Part shown: positions 23,789 to 34,099 of the stretch, piece after piece
Position numbering within the stretch: position 1 is the first letter of the stretch
How the letters are laid out: every line of letters starts with the position of its first letter
Source of the DNA: Arctopsyche grandis
Lineage: Eukaryota > Arthropoda > Insecta > Trichoptera > Hydropsychidae
Reading direction: 5' to 3'
DNA: 64,000 nt
NCBI RefSeq assembly: GCF_051622035.1
Contig: NC_135355.1
Span: 3,472,001-3,536,000, forward strand
The notes under the pieces: generated by a model
What the model saw: the letters and a program-made list of their open reading frames with translations, nothing else
Database searches by the model: none
Told to the model about the DNA's origin: nothing
Made by a program: the position numbers and the translations under genes

Positions 23789-23791
<3 letters not shown>
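20894..23791 (+). mobile_element. Complete hAT transposon, 2898 bp
   Basis: It starts CAGTGGCGTGCGGTCCATGG and ends so that the reverse complement reads CAGTGGCGGGCGGTGACTTT, about 14 bp of terminal repeat with one mismatch. ATATATAT stands on both sides, the 8-bp hAT duplication, though inside an AT run. It carries one uninterrupted transposase. The run it entered was itself a palindrome: ACCTGAGGGA(TA)n before and (TA)nTCCCTCAGGT after. Related ends occur at 6931, 24304 and possibly 12390. Confidence 0.9.
21544..23724 (+). CDS. hAT transposase (TTF zinc finger, DUF4371)
   Basis: 726 codons, ATG to TAA, no introns or breaks. The enzyme cuts the element out and inserts it through an RNase-H-like DDE domain and dimerises by its C terminus. 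Near residues 65-150 is a TTF-type zinc finger with conserved Trp, Cys and His (WICGCAH, LFCWPCILF, RKRHECSQAH). The DUF4371 part near 230-330 has FVSIIVDESTDIS with the first catalytic Asp, and QTYDGAAVMSG with the second; FVHCYAHRLNLVLS follows. The catalytic Glu lies in the helical insert and cannot be named by eye. The dimerisation block SASAERSFSTMKRIK is near 658-672, followed by RLSGLALIAIEK. Both termini are present, so this copy may be autonomous. Similar proteins occur as ZMYM-type domesticated genes, but the flanking termini argue for a live element. Confidence 0.92.
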   Translation: MDIENNNESGLVVEINNNCNCLIENVLKRRFASLPFNEKEIIVKSPKPTPILNIQSKTKTFKRYFNTETYEKISWICGCAHLTKLFCWPCILFSQEVNVWSKFGFSDLNNLSKSRKRHECSQAHICSAAQFKKFGKGPRIENFLSAQFKANIEMHNKEVTANRYILSKLISAICFLAKQEQPLRGHFEHQESENRGNYIELLYLLSESDIKLKTHLDNSTVFTGLSNHIQNDLVSAISKVLLDEIKTEIRASKFVSIIVDESTDISRKAQLSTIFRYVDENNEIQERFVGFVDVSPNRTANALFQHIRETLEEFGCLDKLIAQTYDGAAVMSGEHNGVQRKIRDICPNSLFVHCYAHRLNLVLSQSVKHISGCKRFFSRMLSFSTFFCKSSRRISLLDCQIKKRFPTAAPTRWNYNSKILNMILEYQTELMEIFNQIINDEDEWDTDAVINAEVLHRYLKEFEFNFNLHLFSAIFNSADFLFEILQKKTFDISYCVSEIKKFVKYLDNKKDDFDSLWNKVITKNFNRKRKYAECEEDVKTTYKLHYSEILETLSVNTTNRFRDIENLKFLEFFNVKKFKEYENNFPDFLFKSLHLTYGKYFDFMKLKSELIYMYSTQDFHLKSINDVKELIVKDDLIDVLEQVFSLIQLICTIPSTSASAERSFSTMKRIKTFTRSSQSEERLSGLALIAIEKKIMSNLKNNKKFYDAVIDEFCKKERRIKLNFKK

Positions 23792-23826
<35 letters not shown>

Positions 23827-23832
23827 TATATA

Positions 23833-23889
<57 letters not shown>

Positions 23890-23897
<8 letters not shown>

Positions 23898-24284
23898 CAG
23901 GTATATACTATATATAATATGCAAAGAGAAAAAAACACAGTGCTTTTCACAAAATAATGAATGATTTTAACGGAAACGCACGTCAATATTGAACAAAATT
24001 CAGACGCAAACCGATTTCAAACATCTTTCTTTTGTTTTTGAAGACCTTTTGAGGGATAATCCAACGATATTTTTTGCTAGTGAATAGAGTTGCATTTAAA
24101 GATAAGATCACAAAAAAAATGAGGCCAATAGTTCCCATAATGAGTTATTTACGACCGTGACAAATTTACCCAAACGCATCTCGAGAGGGGTGGCGTAATA
24201 TTATGGTCAGGGACTGTATGTATGCGAGTTATAAATTTCAACGAATATTTCAATTTTTTTTTATAATTCTGAGGTACTGAATAT
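23890..24284 (-). repeat. Right arm of a 5.9-kb inverted repeat
   Basis: This is the reverse complement of 18366-18765, including the TA-flanked Tc1-like end (right-hand CAGGGACTG closing at 24216) and the outer flank down to 24284. Small differences (poly-A lengths, two substitutions) show it is not an exact assembly echo. Confidence 0.85.
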
Positions 24285-24303
24285 ATTTTGAATACATACA
24301 TAT

Positions 24304-24350
24304 CAGTGGCGTGCGCTGACTTTTCAACCAGAGGATGCTGTCCAAAACAC
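24304..24350 (+). mobile_element. Isolated hAT terminus
   Basis: CAGTGGCGTGCGCTGACTTTTCAACCAGAGGATGCTGTCC-like DNA matches the reverse complement of the 3' end of the hAT at 23791 with a few changes. No partner end is found nearby. It is a solo end or deletion product. Confidence 0.65.
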
Positions 24351-24490
24351 GATAAGTTTATTTTTTATACGATACAAAACACGATAATTTATATGTCTGA
24401 TGTCTATATTTTTCATTATAACTTATTGACATAGTTTGCTAAAAACACAAAATGGAATTGTTTACAAACATTTTTCGAGCATTTACCACC

Positions 24491-25742
24491 TCAATATATC
24501 TTCTTCTTGTTAATGCCTTGTCCGCATCCGGACGTTGGCGACCACCTCGTCGAATATTTGAATATATCCGCATCGGTCTTCAGCGGCTCGGAACAGTCTT
24601 CGGCGCTCATATCGGTCCACATGCGCATGTTTCGAAGCCAAGATAACTTTTTCCTGCCAATCCATTTTTTTCCTTCTATTTTCTCCATGGTTATCAAACG
24701 GAGAAATTCGTATTTTGGACCCCGTATCATGTGTCCGAGGTACTCCATCTTTCTCCGCTTGATGACAGAAACAAGTTACCTGCCTCTCCCCATCATGCCG
24801 AGGACAGCTTCGTTTGATATCTTTTTGGTCCACGGAATCTTCAGCATACGCCTATAGACCCACATCTCAAAAGCTTCAATGCGGCTGATCATCTTGGTTT
24901 TCAGAGTCCACGTCTCAGATCCATGTAGTAATACTGTCCAGACGTAGCTCTTCGCGAATCTCAACCGCGTATGAAGATTGAGATGCTTGTTTGTAAGCGC
25001 CGCCTTCATTTTTACAAATGCTGTTCTAGCCATCTCGATACGGATTCTTAGATCTTCATCTGGGTCCATCTCTTCATTCATCCAGGTACCCAGGTATTTG
25101 AATCTTTTTACTCTTTCTATCACCTCTCCATCCAAGGTTAGATTCCCGGTGTCTGTTTGCATTCTATCTACTATCATAAATTTTGTCTTCTTTAGATTTA
25201 TGCGCAGACCTCTTCGATTGCTTTCTTGATGTACACGGTCTAGAGATCTTTGCAGGTCTGCTAAATTTTCAGCGACTAGTGCCGTGTCATCAGCATATCT
25301 TATATTGGTGATCGTCTCGCCGCCCACCTTGATGTCCTCCGCCTCTTGGAGAGCATCGTGGAAGATGGATTCGGTGTAGGTGTTAAAAAGAGTAGGTGAT
25401 AGGATGCATCCTTGCCTGACGCCCCGTTCTATAGGAATCTCATCAGTGAATTGATCATCGACACGTACTACTGCAGTCTGATTCCAATAAATATTTCGTA
25501 GCAATCTGACATCTCTGTCATCCAGGCCAATATTTTTAATGTTTCCATCAGGCGAGCGTGTTGGACACGGTCAAAGGCCTTTTCAAAGTCTATAAAGCAG
25601 ATGTACACAGGTTTACGGACTTCTCTGCATCTTTGGAGTAGTGTTTTCATACAGAAAAGGGCCTCTCGGGTACCCAAGCCTTGTCTGAACCCAAACTGCT
25701 CTCTGCTAATCGCCTCTTCACACCGTGAGTAAATTCTGCAAT
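24491..25742 (-). pseudogene. RTE-like reverse transcriptase, frameshifted
   Basis: Read on the minus strand, RT begins near 25742 with EQFGFRQGLGTREA and CFIDFEKAFDRVQH (first catalytic Asp), shifts frame near 25505, continues with VRQGCILSPTLFNTY and IRYADDTALVAENL (catalytic ADD, near 25290), VKRFKYLGTW and RIEAFEMWVYRRMLKIPW, then shifts frame again near 24770 and ends with KKLSWLRNMRMW. Two frameshifts make it inactive. The endonuclease domain is missing. Confidence 0.9.
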
Positions 25743-26120
25743 ATATTGTAACGTATACTAAACAGAGCCGCCGAGTAACTGCGATCGGATTAAGACGGGT
25801 AGACGTCCTGAGAGACCGTGAGATCGGTGTAAGTGGTTTTAGGGATTAGCGACAAGCTAAGTGCATGAAAGCTAAACAATGATTGCACTTCTCATACCGT
25901 GGGAATACATATCCGAATACGTGACTATACAGTAGGTAAACAGATTAGACGTCCTGAGAGATCTACCCCTTATAAGGCGGTACGTAGGCGATATCATAGT
26001 ATTCTGGACTGAACACTGGCAATACGTGTATCTCCTTAATCATCAATAAATGCTGTGAAACGACTGTTGGCCTTTGACTTGGATCCTCCACCCACCTCTA
26101 CGCAACAATATGTATATGAT
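24500..26120 (-). mobile_element. RTE-like non-LTR element, 5'-truncated
   Basis: The 12-bp ACCTCAATATAT flanks it at 24488-24499 and 26121-26132, a target duplication typical of target-primed reverse transcription. The homologous unoccupied site is seen near 39825-39845, in the duplicate of this flank. The 3' end faces left and lacks a poly(A); it ends in a GAAGAAG-like repeat. A solo LTR (25747-26107) later landed near its 5' end. Confidence 0.8.
25747..26107 (+). mobile_element. Solo LTR, family L (copy 2)
   Basis: It runs TGTAACGTATAC to CTACGCAACA with ATAT on both sides (25743-25746 and 26108-26111). It carries CCTTATAAGG and CATCAATAAATG as in the other two copies, and is about 55 bp shorter. 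It is nested in the 5' end of the RTE-like element. Confidence 0.87.
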
Positions 26121-26939
26121 ACCTCAATATATGTATATGTAATATTTGAATGCTATTTTTTACAGTCAAAAACTAGAAAATTATGTTAAACGAGAATTCT
26201 TTGCTTGGAATTTTATAACTTGGAATTTTATAACACTTCTGTGAACTCCTAGTTCTAACTAAGCGTGCTATTAAGTACATACATATACATATGTATTATA
26301 CTTGTGTAATGTTCGGAAGATATCTTATTTTTTTTTACATCATCAACTTTTAAGTAACAGTAAGTAAACTATATAGTATATACATATGTATAATACGTAT
26401 CACAGAAATAGACATATATGTAGGTTTGGTATATTATATTTATATGAACATTTTACATATATTTTTGGCATATATTATATACACAATTTTAAACATATGT
26501 CAAAAACAAAAAAATAATTGTTAATAAATTAGTCTTCACTAACAGTCAATATGTTTTCCGTTTTGTTTCTTTCTTCCTCTTTTTTAGTAGGTTCTTGTAT
26601 TTTTTTTTTTTTAAATGCTAGTACTAGTAAATTTTGAGTAGGCAATTCAACAAACAAATACAATATGGACGATATGCAGAAAGTCACGAAGAAAGTTCCA
26701 AAGAATAATATATTCTGTAAAATAAAATATATAACATTACATATATTTTGTTGCAACACTAATCATAATTGAGAATAATAATTAATTAAATAATTATTGA
26801 CATCAAACTAATCAATAAATTATTTATTTTTTATACTAGCTATTACATATAATAAGTGTATTTTCAAATCAGTTAACATTTAATTTTAAGATCAGAAGAA
26901 AATTTTTTTAACAAAATAGATATTATGAAGAATTTACTT

Positions 26940-27025
26940 CATTATCATCATATACAGTCATTCGTCATCCACTACTGGGTAAGGGCCTCTTCAACACGCT
27001 TCCATACGTCTCTTTTTTGTACAAC
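26940..27025 (+). repeat. Possible RTE/SINE 3' remnant
   Basis: TCATCATATACAG and CATCCACTACTGGGTAAGGG, then CCTCTTC, resemble a motif (CCACTGCTGGG.ATAGGCCTC) widespread in insect retroelement 3' ends. It is short and diverged. It borders the left arm of the palindrome. Confidence 0.4.
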
Positions 27026-27039
27026 TTTCATTAATCACA

Positions 27040-27790
27040 TCCCGTATATTGTTTTACTATTTCATGGCCAATGTTGTTCTTGTAATTGTACTAAGTGGAA
27101 GACTTTTCGATCAACTTCGTTTATGACCCTATAATCGCTGGCGTATACGTATCTCTCTCACATGTACCGCTATCTGTCTTTCGTTTGTCAATGACTTTTA
27201 TTCTAGAGCTAGTTCACAAATGCTACAGTAGATTAATACTCCTTCAAGTAGAATATATAATTAAAATAATTTGTCTTGAACTGCATATAAGTTTGCGTTT
27301 TGTAAATTCATCAGATATTTCGCGAGGCTTTCTGGAATGGGACGGCTTCCAATTGTTAAGCAAATTTACTTATTGCGTTTATTTAACACATTTCATGATA
27401 CAAAGGTATTCTTCGGAAGAATACCTTTGTATCATGAAATGTGTTAAATAAACGCAATAAGTAAATTTGCTTAACAATTGGAAGCCGTCCCATTCCAGAA
27501 AGCCTCGCGAAATATCTGATGAATTTACAAAAAGAAAATTATATGCAGTGACAAATTTTATAATTATATATTTACTTGAAGGAGTTTTAATTACTGTAGC
27601 ATTTGTGAATAGCTCCTAGAATAAAAGTCATTGCAAAGAAAGCAGATAGCGGTCTGTGGAGAGATACGTATACGCCAGCGATTATAGGGTCATAAACGAA
27701 GTTGATGAAAAGTCTTCCACTTAGTACAATACAAAACAACATTGGCCATGAAATGTAAAACAATATACGAAACCACTGAAAAAACGTACA
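27040..27790. repeat. Foldback palindrome of nrf-6-like exons 9-10
   Basis: The arms 27040-27414 (plus) and 27416-27790 (minus) are inverted copies around a single central G. Near the centre the arms are identical for over 100 bp; further out, in exon 9, the plus arm has many small indels and substitutions, such as CTCTCTCACATGTACCGC where the minus arm reads CTCTCCACAGACCGC. The plus arm holds unusable copies of exons 9 and 10. It may be a real palindromic duplication or a long-read foldback artefact. Confidence 0.88.
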
Positions 27791-28752
27791 AAAATGTTAC
27801 AATATAAGTTAAATTAAAAAAAACAAACTGTTGTTGTTTAAATGCCTTTATTTTCGCCAATGATATGTCTTTTTTTTCCATGTAGTAATGCAAATAACCA
27901 GCGGTTATGCCAATTGTAGAACCAAATAGATTTCCTGACACTGTTGCATATATATTTGTGAACGTTGGATTGTTCTTGAAATGATTCAACGTGCGACTGC
28001 AATTAAAAATATAATTGACAGATCGGCAAATGCACATAAACATCAGTTAGAAAAATATTATACAGTAATTATATGTATATAGACACATTCAAACATTCCG
28101 TATTATGTACATGGCGTAAACAGCAGTAACTGACACTATCTATTCATATTATTCAGCAGTACATGTCACCAAAACTTATCAACCAGAACTGGGTTTCTTT
28201 AGCCTCTGTGGAAAAATTCACGATTTTGCTTTGCACTCGATTAAAACATGTTTGAACGTGCCGAAATGTACGCTGCTGTATAGTATGAATAAGAAGTATT
28301 CTTTTCCGATCGTCTGAATTAACAATGAACTAAAGAATGCACTTTCCACCTGGAAGCCAAAAGGACTAAAAAAACACGTGCTGCGTGCCTCTCTATATGT
28401 TTTCGCCCTTAATTCGTAGATGACCGCTATATGAGTCATGCGAAAAATGTCAGTAGTGAGAATGGCGTGACTCACTATTTAAAACAATTCAGGTGTCAAT
28501 TGACATAATCGGTTGAATAAATATTACAATATATATTTATGGTCGAAAACCCGATTTACAAATTCGCTGAAAAGAACCGCGGGTAAATGTTTAAGGTATA
28601 CATGTTTATTCACGAATCATTGATATTTTACAGTCAGTATTGTTACTTCGAGTAGAAAAATTGAGTTCAGAGAAAGTCATTTTTTAAAAAATCATTTTAT
28701 CAAAACCAAATTCTTTTTTTATATATTTTTCAATTCAATAATCAAAAAAAGA

Positions 28753-28834
28753 AAAAGGGGGCGCCTTGCAGCGCCCCTTGTCTATGGCACTCCTAGGCAC
28801 GTGCATAGTCTGCTGCACCATTGAACCGGCCCTG
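28753..28834 (-). mobile_element. Isolated hAT-like terminus
   Basis: On the minus strand it starts CAGGGCCGGTTCAATGG and runs into GGGGCGCTGCAAGGCGCCCC, a GC-rich hairpin, before poly-T. CAGGGCCGG is a common hAT end. No partner end is found. It lies in intron 7 of nrf-6-like gene 1. Confidence 0.55.
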
Positions 28835-30009
28835 GCACGTCAAATATATAGCAAAACACACCCCGTGGAGTTATTTAGGCAATAGTTTATCCTTATATTG
28901 ACAGTGATCGATACATTTCAATTAGAATTACCATTAGAAATGTATGAAAGTAATAAATAATGCAAACTTACTCAGAGTATGGTGGAATTATTGGGTAATA
29001 ATTGAAAATATACGTTTGAAGACCAGGAACGATAATTGCAATGATCATTAATAATCCAAAAACGTAACGAGATAATGATGGAAATTTCCATATAATCATC
29101 ATTACTAACGTTCCATAGCAGAATAATTGCATATCAGCTGCTAAATACCTGAAAAATTACATTGAATTGTATAAAATAAGTATTTTTGTATACGTATGTA
29201 CCTTTATTTTTAAAGATGATAATAAAAAAACAATAGCGTTATTGTTATGCTGCGAGTGACGTTCAAGTCACTCATCCAAACTACTCGAATCGTGTCAACG
29301 CGGAATATGTCATAAAATTTTGAAAGGTATAGATTACCAAGTTATGTCGTAGCAGGCTGTGGGTACGTCCAAATAATTATTTATGTAGATAAAATGTGTC
29401 CACCATAATTGTCGACACGCGTCTGCTTCGATTACTATATTGTCTTGCCATAATGGTCCAGATCCCATGTAATCATACAGAGTACACAAAAACCCGAGAA
29501 CCACTGCATACACTGGAGTCAATCTGTCAAACATAACAAACTAATTTTTTAAACCAAATTTGGTTCGAAACATTTCGAATGCAATTGTTTTTTTTTAATC
29601 GTATATATAAATAAAAATAATATAAGTAATTACCGTAACCATCGTTCTAGTACCAATCTAAAATATGTCCAAATACTTTTTATTTGATTTTTTTCAACGC
29701 CAGTGAGAAAGTTATAAGCCAACAAAAAACTCGACATACAGAAAAAAAACTGAATGAGCAAGGTTATGTTAATCGTACCTTCCATTCCTCGAATCTGAAA
29801 ATTAAAAAAATTATTATATTTAAACTTTATTATATTTAATTAAAGTTATTATCTTACATATAAAACACTAAAGTATGTTCGTATGTATGTACATATGTAT
29901 GTTTGTATGTACCTATGTATTTTTCGTCAATTTAATTAATAATCGACAGTCTATTGTTCTGACGTCATCGAACAAATAATTCGCTTTTTTCCGATTCAAA
30001 GGATTCGAA

Positions 30010-30215
30010 GTTCCCGGGGGCGTAGGCGCTGAGGGCGAAGCCCTAAGTCTTCACCCCCTAGGGGGCGCAAACGCCGTGTGGGCGCCGAAAGCGAAGCCCT
30101 AGGGCTTCGCTCCCTAGGGGGCGCAGATGCCGAGGGCTGAGCCAAAGGGGGCGCAGACGCTGAGAGCGGAGCCCTAGGGGGCGTTAAACGCCGAGGGCGG
30201 AGCAGACCCCGGGGG
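30010..30215 (+). repeat. GC-rich minisatellite
   Basis: A unit of about 35-60 bp built on GGGGGCGCAGACGCCGAGGG and CGGAGCCCTA repeats roughly five times, with alternating AGGGCTTCGC words. It is an island of high GC in an otherwise AT-rich intron (intron 4 of nrf-6-like gene 1). It may belong to a larger element ending at ACCGAGCGAAGCCGGGTA near 30400, a word common in insect repeats. It has no ORF. Confidence 0.75.
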
Positions 30216-33200
30216 TGTACATATAATTTTTTATAAGAGACTTACAATATATGCATGTTTGTTTGTTCGTGACAGTCAATTTAATAAAAAAAAAACAAAT
30301 GAGTATTAAAATAAATTAATATAAATTAAAACTATTCAAATAAATTAAATGAAATGTTTACTATTAGATGAGTCATGTTTAAGCGGCTTATATTACAAAT
30401 ACCGAGCGAAGCCGGGTAATAAAGCAAGTTATTGAATAAAATAGTTTTTTATTATTATTTTAGGGTGACCTGGCATGTCACAAAATATATTAAAAAATAA
30501 TTAAATATAATATAACGGGATGGCACATATGCTTATAGTTGTACATAGATTATATACATTTTTAAATATATTTTTCAATTTGGCATTAGACATGGTAAAC
30601 ATAGTTTAATTAATAATATAATCTAATCTAATTCTAAAATTGAGGCCATTTTGAATTCGAAACAGATTTCATCACTTTTCATAGCGCGAAATGCTTTGAC
30701 GGCTTCTATTATACAAGAGACAAATCTCTTGACGTTTTTAGGATTCCAAATAAAAAGATGTTTTATACATAATAATTCTTACCGAATCAATTTTTATAGC
30801 ATTATCGATATACGACGTGACGTATATAATTGGTGAATGGACAAACAAAAGACAACAGATTAAGAAAAAGCGTAGTCCATCTATTGGCTTAAAGGTTTTT
30901 TTTCTGTTTGATATACTTTCGAAAGTCATATTTCTTCTCCAATTAGATATGATAGAAAATGAAAGAAGGAATCTGTTTTCTGAAACAGTAAGAGTATTTT
31001 TAGTGTTAAATACATACAATTTTTAATACGGATGATACTGATCAATAGTACTGAGCAACAAAAAATACATGGAACGGAGACTATTCAATATTTAATAAAT
31101 TATACCCATTCAAATTCAAATATAACAATGATTTTCATTGCTTTCTTCTCGTTTCTGAGACATACACGTTTTAAAGAATGCACAATTTTGTATTGAAATC
31201 AATAATAATGTGTTTTTTTGTTAATTGCGATTTTTTGTTGTTTTTAAATACTTTAGTGATACTAATTAGGGAATTTTAAAAGCAAAAAATATATTTTCAT
31301 TTTAAATTGTTTTTTTACGAAATATTTCATTTTATTTTTATTTTTTCATAGGCTTATTTTATTTTTATTTTTTAAACTCGAACGGCAAATAATTTTAAAA
31401 TTGGTAAAAATGCGATTGTTTGTGACCGTATGCATGATGCAAGAGTAAGATGATGAATGGAGAGCGCATCACTCCATCTCACTCGCTCACTTCCGAGTTT
31501 TGAGTACCCTTGCCTAGAACATTTTGTATTGGAATTTAAAATGTTTTATCACTTTAGTTAGTGCGATCAGATTAATTTAAAAAAAATAGAGATTGAAAAC
31601 AGCTTTTGTAAACGTAGTGAAATACATATATAACTAGTCCAATAATAGCACAATAGCTCGATAAAAAATGTTTTAAAAATATCTTTTGCTTTTAGAATTC
31701 GCTAGATATTTAATTATACTTATTTTCTCAATCAATAGAAATAACATTTGACTATTGATTCTGATTCTCACTTTCTGCACAGTTATACTAGATTTTTAGA
31801 TAAGGACTGCGAAAGCCAAAAGTATTTTTTTAAACACTCATATCTAAAAAACGAAATACAACCAACAAAATTTTAGTGAAGATTGATTAGACTCCGCTCC
31901 GGTGAGTAATCAATCAACCGGTGTGATTATGGTGATAATATTGTTCATGCTTGGAACGTTATTTACTCGAATGTGAGTTTGTTTATATGTATTCGAAATA
32001 ATTAAAAAAATAAAAAATAGAAGAAAAAGTGAAAAATAACAGAAATATGCAAAATTTCAAACAAATATTCGGAAATAAAAATTCTTACCTAATTTAATTT
32101 CCCGCTTTTTCCGCCACACGTCATAAACAGTTCCGATACCATTCATGATCACTATACCCAAAATGATAGCGACGTAAACCCAATCAAAGATGTTGAATGA
32201 TCTCGAGTAAACTTTGTCTTCACAATATCGAACAGAAACATTTCCTTCCAGTTGATACGCTTCTTCTAGTTCTCTAGTCATACATTTTGTAAGAAAACTT
32301 TCCACTATTTTCTTATCATATGTTACATTCTTAGAATGCTCCTCGGAGACATTGCATCTTTTAGTTACACAAATGCCTTTATGAAGTATATCGTGCCTAA
32401 GGTGAGCCAGTGGTTCCGAACTATAGTTCTAAAAAACAGTTGGTGATAAATATGATATTCTTACTATGAAAACGTAATAACTTGTGATAATTAAAGAATT
32501 AGTAGAGCGAGTGAAGATATTGTAATAGATCACATTTTCGTACGCTATGTATATGACAACACTGACAAAAACCAAGGAAATAATGTGTTATAGGCATACT
32601 GTGATAATATAAAAAAGGTCCCATTGAATATTCAGCAATAACAAGCGATAAAGTAAATGTAGGTACATTTCAATGTGCACTGATAAAGCTAAATGCAAAT
32701 TTAAGGTATATAAAAAAATCTTAAAATAAGGGAAAATATTGTGGTTAATATATTGTAGGAAATTCTAAGATCTGTTACCTCCCACAACTTCAAATATTTA
32801 AATAAAATAGGTTTATATGAGAACCATTGCAATGATTTTGATGATAAGATGTTCTTACTATTGAGATATTGTATATGTCCATACCTTTATGAGATACCAT
32901 ATGTCATTGACTGTCTGAGCTTGCAATTGGATGTCAACGACACAATATAATCCACCTGGTTCCAAAAAGCATTCTTCATAAGGATCCAATGTGAACAATT
33001 TTGGCAATTTACTATATTCCAATTCTGTAAATAATTTAATTTAACATTTTTACACTTTTTGTATCGATATTTCATGTGAACAAATATAGTGTTTTGATAA
33101 ATTAAAATACTAAATAAATTATTTTACCATAGATATCTCCTGAATAACATGTTTGAAACAAGTTCACGAAGATTACAATGGCAATTGCATTCTTTGCATC

Positions 33201-34099
33201 TTTGAGTGTCGTGGTTTGCATTTTGCCAAAAAAATCTGAGATGCTACTCAGCGGCTATCACATTACTGACTATAGATGAGGTATCATTCATTATAAATTA
33301 AAATATTCTTAAAAAAAATTAACAATGTAACCGCTTAATGAATATTTTAATATTATAATGTTATTTTAATTTGATTGCAAATATAATATGTACTTGTTGG
33401 ATACGTGTAAAATATCATACATATGTAGATATATTGACTAAATAAACGTTATTATTTTAATACAATAAGCTGGTACGAGGTTCAATTTTTTTAGTAAATT
33501 TTATTTTTTAATATCATTTTCTTCTCAACCTAACGTGTTAAATATGTATGTATATGCATATACGACTTTTCAAGAGAGCCCATTATTTTAATTTTATATC
33601 AAACATTAATTTTTAAAAATGACAAACGTATGTAAAAAATTTTCATAGCATAATATTATATGAGCGTTTCATAATATAATATTATGTACGCACACACATT
33701 CACTCACTTTCAGTATTTAAAGCACTTTCTGCAATGGGTATCGTAAAGTGATGGCATTAACCGAAATGGTTTGTTAAAATGTTTGTTAAATGGTTTGTTA
33801 CGTTGCTAGGTAGCATACTAACTAGCTGGTTCGTTGTTTTGATTGTCCGATATTCGGATGCTTTTTTCGAATATATTATCGATTAATAGTGTCGTGTTTT
33901 TGCATTGTGTGTAGTGTTATTGGTGTTGCTTTCATTTTTGATAAAAAATTTGCAATTGTGATTTAAATACAGTGGTTAAACTGATTTCTGAAAATATATA
34001 TCGATAAATTATTATATACTTAGTACGGTAAAAAATAACAAAAGAAGAAAGAATAAGAAAAAATTGTCATTTGTTATTTTTTTTATTTGAATTTTTACA

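Larger units (their letters stand above)
26529..33221 (-). pseudogene. nrf-6-like acyltransferase gene 1, exon 10 truncated
   Basis: A multi-pass membrane acyltransferase of the NRF-6/acyltransferase-3 group. C. elegans nrf-6 acts in gut lipid and drug uptake; the insect role is mostly unknown. Exons from 5' to 3' are 33128-33221 (ATG, signal peptide), 32885-33024, 32089-32428, 30783-30979, 29634-29794, 29338-29523, 28972-29148, 27846-27996, 27595-27775, 27416-27515 and 26529-26714. Phases match gene 2 exon by exon. Motifs are PIDGLRF with a following VHS, RLTPVYAVVLGF, GSGPLW, CRQLWWTHF and YLAADMQLF. Exon 10 ends at the centre of a foldback palindrome after QRYSS, so about 14 codons and its splice donor are missing. 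The donor of intron 8 is GC (AAG|GCATTT) where gene 2 has GT. The gene is dead if the palindrome is real; if it is an assembly error, the gene could be intact. Confidence 0.85.
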
